A DNA stretch of 64,000 nt from positions 28,952 through 92,951 of the forward strand of contig JADJVK010000014.1 of NCBI GenBank assembly GCA_016710625.1. Direction: 5' to 3'. The first letter of the stretch is position 1, and every line of letters starts with the position of its first letter. Below, one piece after another: positions 60,791 to 64,000 of the stretch. The translations under genes were made by a program, and so were the position numbers. This DNA comes from Saprospiraceae bacterium (GTDB lineage Bacteria > Bacteroidota > Bacteroidia > Chitinophagales > Saprospiraceae). The notes under the pieces are model-generated. The model was not told the DNA's origin, did no database searches, and saw only the letters and a program-made list of their open reading frames with translations.

Positions 60791-61870
60791 ATGAAGTTAT
60801 CGAACGAAGGAAAAATTGGAATTTTAGCAATCGTAACAGTAGGATTATTTATTTGGGGTTTTAAATTTTTGAAAGGGCAAAACATTTTATCTTCATCAAA
60901 GAATATATATGTTGAATATAAAAATATTGATCAATTAAAGGTTTCTTCTCCTGTATTAATCAATGGTTTCGAAGTTGGGGTTGTGAAAGATATTTATTTG
61001 AAACCGGCTGATTTGAATACGATTATTGTCGTTTTGAATATCAAAGGAAAAATTATTTTCCCAAAAAATTCTACTGCAGTTATCGTAAATGCTGGATTGA
61101 TGGGAGGGAAAGCTGTAGAGTTAAGATATACTGCACCTTGTTCTGGGGATGATTGTGTGGTGAGTGGCGATTATCTGAAAGGAGAGACAGAAGGGATGTT
61201 ACAAGCTATGCTAGGTCGTCCAGAGCAGTTTGAGAGTTATATTGGCTCATTTAAAAATAATGCAAGAGGTATATTAGATAGTTTGGATAGTTCCATTAAA
61301 AATCCGAGCAATAGTATCGGTAGGGCTTTGAATGATTTAGAAGTGGTTTTGCACCATTTGAAAGGTACAACAGCTTCAATGGATGCGACTATGAATGCTT
61401 CTTCAAGTAATATAAATGCTACAATGAAGAATCTGAATGCAATTTCTGCCAATCTTGCAGCAAGTAACAACCAAATAAAATCTTTGATTAATAATTTAGA
61501 TGCAGTTAGTTTGCAAGTGAAAAATGGCAATATTGATGGTACTTTAAAATCTGCAAGTTTAGCCATGGAAAAAGCCAATCAAACCTTAATTAAAACAGAC
61601 CAAGCTGTGGGCGAATTGAATTCAATTCTTACAAAGGTGAATAAAGGGGATGGCACTATGGCGAAGTTGATGAACGACGGTTCTCTTTATACAAATATGA
61701 ATGGATTAAGCAAAGATTTGAGTAAAGTAAGTAAAAATTTGGATTTGCTATTACAAGATTTCAGATTGAATCCTAAACGATATGTTAATGTCTCTGTTTT
61801 CGGTAAAAAACAAAAAGAATATACTTTACCGGTGGACGACCCTGCATATAGGGATACTTTAAAAAATTAG
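60791..61870 (+). CDS. mlaD: MlaD/MCE family lipid transport protein
   Basis: 359 aa. A single N-terminal transmembrane helix (KIGILAIVTVGLFIWGFKFL) anchors an MCE domain (residues 35-120: VEYKNIDQLKVSSPVLINGFEVG; AGLMGGKAVEL). The rest is a long helical/coiled-coil region rich in NLNAISANLAASN-type heptads. MCE proteins carry phospholipids between the membranes. It is in one operon with the amidase and followed by a terminator. Confidence 0.92.
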   Translation: MKLSNEGKIGILAIVTVGLFIWGFKFLKGQNILSSSKNIYVEYKNIDQLKVSSPVLINGFEVGVVKDIYLKPADLNTIIVVLNIKGKIIFPKNSTAVIVNAGLMGGKAVELRYTAPCSGDDCVVSGDYLKGETEGMLQAMLGRPEQFESYIGSFKNNARGILDSLDSSIKNPSNSIGRALNDLEVVLHHLKGTTASMDATMNASSSNINATMKNLNAISANLAASNNQIKSLINNLDAVSLQVKNGNIDGTLKSASLAMEKANQTLIKTDQAVGELNSILTKVNKGDGTMAKLMNDGSLYTNMNGLSKDLSKVSKNLDLLLQDFRLNPKRYVNVSVFGKKQKEYTLPVDDPAYRDTLKN

Positions 61871-61885
61871 AAAATTTTAAAAAAA

Positions 61886-61918
61886 GGTGGCAAGTATTAA
61901 TTGTCACCATTTTTTTTT
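61886..61918 (+). terminator. rho-independent terminator of amidase-mlaD
   Basis: GGTGGCAA (61886-61893) and TTGTCACC (61901-61908) pair with one G-T, followed by a long T-run. Confidence 0.85.
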
Positions 61919-61993
61919 GGATTCATTTATATTTTGTAATAATTGTTATTTAGATACCTATTATTTTACATTGTAACTTTTTCAATATCACTT

Positions 61994-62531
61994 TTACATA
62001 GTATTAATCCATTGGTAATGAATGTTTAAGAAATGGAAAATATTTCCAATTCCATGTGCAATTATTATAGGCCATAGTTTTTTAAACTTTATGTAATAAA
62101 CTCCAAAAACCAAAGCCATTATAAAAACCATCGGTAACTTTGACCAACCCTGATAGGTGTGATAGGATGCTCTTATTATAAAACTGAAAAATAATATTTG
62201 AAAAAATTGTTCTAATCATTTCTCGATACAAATCCAATAGGATAGCTATCTAATCATTTTAGCGCGTAAAATCTAGGTTAAAGTCTTTAGTATGTCCAAT
62301 TCTTTTTTAAAAAAGCCGGCAATTATAGTCAAGGATAATCTCATAAATAATAATAAAAATGAAATCAAAACTATTATATGTTTGAGTTGTAACAGATATT
62401 TTATTGCTAATAATGACAGAAGTTGAGTTATAAATGAATAAGCCAAATCCAAGTGTCAACACAATGAAAACTTCTGCCGTTTTGCTGAAATGTTTTTCAA
62501 AAGTTAGCTTAATATTATCAATCAATGTCAT
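61994..62531 (-). pseudogene. CPBP-family intramembrane protease remnant
   Basis: Start MTLIDNIKLTFEKHFSK with VFIVLTLGFGLFIYNST fits the family N-terminus; the frame is lost near 62307. A later piece in another frame (about 62190-61997) reads RASYHTYQGWSKLPM and IAHGIGNIFHF, the CAAX-protease (CPBP) C-terminal motif. The EExxxR part cannot be read. Several indels separate the pieces, so as given it is not functional. Confidence 0.55.
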
Positions 62532-62743
62532 ATTCTAAAATGTTATTTGTGTTATAAAGAATTGTGAACGATTATCTTCAATTAAGTTTCAAAATCGTCA
62601 GGTATTATAACATTTTATTGTATTTTATCCAATACTTTCTCTTACTTGCATATTTTTTAAAAAGTTGTTTTTAATAATATTGAATGAGATATTTCTATTG
62701 ATGGTATATGTTTGACTATATAACTTTATATTTTTGTATTTAA

Positions 62744-63217
62744 TTATTTCTCACATATTTCTTTCAACTTATTGAGTGCAATTGGGTAGTTTTGGTTCAT
62801 ATAATCAACAAAATCTGCTGCGGTGTCTAAGTCAACTGTAACATTTGTTGTCTGATTGGTTGCTTCAAATGTATAATTTTCAAAACCATTTGCCCATTTT
62901 TCCAAATTTCTGGACCTTCAGTAATTTCCTTATCAGCCTTAATCTGCTTGCATATTGTTGGATGGATACAAATTGGTTGGGAACATTTTCGAATCAATCC
63001 TTGAAACCATACTCCTTTTCACCTTTTCATCTACAGCACTGTTAGTACCAGTTTAGAATTTTGTTTCCCTTCCCAACTACCTTCATAAGTTGGACGTAGG
63101 ATTAAAGAAAGATGTCCATTTGCTCATAAGTTGATTTATTGTTGATTTCCAACATGAAAAATCATAAACTTTAGCCACTGGTGCATTGATGCTAACTTTG
63201 TATTGTAATTTTTCCAT
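62744..63217 (-). pseudogene. SRPBCC/START-like domain protein, multiply frameshifted
   Basis: MEKLQYKVSINAPVAKVYDF at the start and KWANGFENYTFEATNQ with NQNYPIALNKLKEICEK at the end match a common ~150-aa SRPBCC protein of Bacteroidota. The middle shifts frame several times, though the total length is normal. Damage or low base quality; role of the intact family is small-molecule binding, unspecified. Confidence 0.6.
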
Positions 63218-63226
63218 AATATTTTA

Positions 63227-63645
63227 TTATTGTTTAACACAATCTTTCAAGTTGTCCTTTCTTTTCACAATGTTTTTATAATCCCATTGAATTTCTTTTG
63301 ATTTTATCAGCCATCGACTCAAGTCGTTTGAATCAATTTCTGAAATTTGATTGTAGAAAATAGATGCATACCTTAGGTTTTTCAACCTTTATCGTTTAAA
63401 TTAGTTTCTTCAAAATCAGCTCTACTCCAAAACATGAGTCTTATTCCCTTTTTCTGCTTGCTGTAACCAATAGACAGGATTGCCACAAACCAAACTGGAT
63501 GTGCATGCCAAATTTTACTTTCAGCTTCTTTCAAATTGTTATTTATTGTGTTTGCAAGTAAGTTGCAAATTTCCTCATCTTCTAAAATCTGTTTTTCGTT
63601 ATAAGTTTTAATTTCTTCAATCATTTTGATTTTGGTTGTTTCCAA
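63227..63645 (-). CDS. DUF1801 family protein (frameshifted)
   Basis: About 139 aa after adding one base near 63384-63387. The first 87 residues contain ESKIWHAHPVWF and GYSKQKKGIRLMFWS, the DUF1801 signature; the second frame continues RYASIFYNQISEID to WLIKSKEIQWDYKNIVKR. The family is cytoplasmic and uncharacterised. It sits just upstream of the SRPBCC gene on the same strand, so the two may form an operon. Confidence 0.75.
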
Positions 63646-64000
63646 TTATACAATTTTAAAGAATGCTTATACTTTGTTGTTTGAAAAAGCTATCATACAA
63701 ATTTCTATTGTGAAGATAGAAAACATCAATAAAGAATAGAGCCAATTTGATTAGAAATAATAAAGTTTAGAAGTAAACAGTTTAAATTATTAAAATTAGA
63801 ATTGAAAATAGTACTTTTTATATGTCAATATTAAAGAATATAAAGACGATTAAAATACTTCTACAAAACCTCTTTTACTAGTTCTAGTTGTGTCTGCACA
63901 GTTATTTTTTTTGCTTTATAATAATACAAATATACTAGAAATCATCAATCAATTATTGCATAATAATCAGATTGTCAATGTAATGTGATTTATTTTTGTT
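63646..64000. other. AT-rich end region without a supported gene
   Basis: 355 bases at the window edge. It would hold the promoter of the DUF1801 gene. A weak open frame from 63822 is discussed as rejected. I see no RNA gene or repeat here. Confidence 0.4.

Noticed and set aside
63822..63990. Possible small membrane protein starting MSILKNIKTIKILLQ
   Set aside because: It needs a frameshift to continue past TAG near 63880, has no ribosome site or promoter, and the region already looks error-rich.
1..64000. tRNA, rRNA or CRISPR array
   Set aside because: No GC-rich structured gaps and no regularly spaced repeats were seen in any intergenic region.

Overview
The window looks like a chromosomal piece of a very AT-rich member of the Bacteroidota. 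The sequence evidence is a type IX secretion (T9SS) assembly gene (porT), several secreted proteins with T9SS-style C-terminal sorting domains, a GLPGLI-family protein, a Bacteroidota-type LptD, an S46 peptidase, and a bacillithiol-linked YtxJ. Promoters also follow the phylum pattern TTG-N19/20-TAnnTTTG. I cannot place it more finely than the phylum. I see no rRNA, tRNA, CRISPR array, prophage or insertion sequence.

Layout: 0-6 kb carries a membrane Fe-S oxidoreductase pair, a conserved hypothetical protein, a glycosyltransferase overlapping ribF, and the Fe-S assembly genes Mrp/ApbC and NifU-like. 6-10 kb is a propeller-type histidine kinase with a LytTR response regulator, followed by a direct-repeat operator and a T9SS-exported alpha/beta hydrolase. 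11.7-19 kb has a TonB-receptor-like barrel plus GLPGLI protein, pyrF, and a long DUF11 adhesin-like protein. 19-23 kb is porT-ubiE-mutS2 on the minus strand. 23-29 kb has lipoproteins, a thioredoxin-like protein and an ABC exporter. 28.9-31.2 kb is a TPP-riboswitch-controlled TonB-dependent receptor, probably for thiamine. 31-34 kb is a radC-lipoprotein-DUF4412-rdgB operon. 34-41 kb has a broken T9SS type B protein, a glycosyltransferase, an amidohydrolase, an S46 peptidase and a tiny-lipoprotein/ytxJ operon. 41-47 kb has ribBA, a lipoprotein methyltransferase, and M16 and M42 peptidases. 47-52 kb has a truncated UbiA-like gene, a glycosyltransferase, a LolD-like ATPase, an Rpn-like nuclease, a thioredoxin-dockerin protein and lipB. 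52-56.7 kb is a coupled operon ending in a TIR-like/TPR/SDR fusion. 56.8-61.9 kb is the envelope set lptD, amidase and mlaD. 61.9-63.7 kb holds three damaged small genes.

The cell-envelope theme is strong: LptD, an MCE lipid-transport protein, an amidase, PorT, a LolD-like ATPase, glycosyltransferases, lipoproteins and T9SS cargo. Riboflavin, menaquinone, lipoate, pyrimidine and Fe-S assembly genes supply core metabolism.

At least nine genes are interrupted by lesions that single-base indels in short homopolymers would repair, and two more by in-frame stops. Several of these genes are normally essential, so much of this is probably sequencing error rather than decay, and protein boundaries in those genes are reconstructions. 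The most unusual object is the TIR-like/TPR/short-chain-dehydrogenase fusion at 52464-54858.
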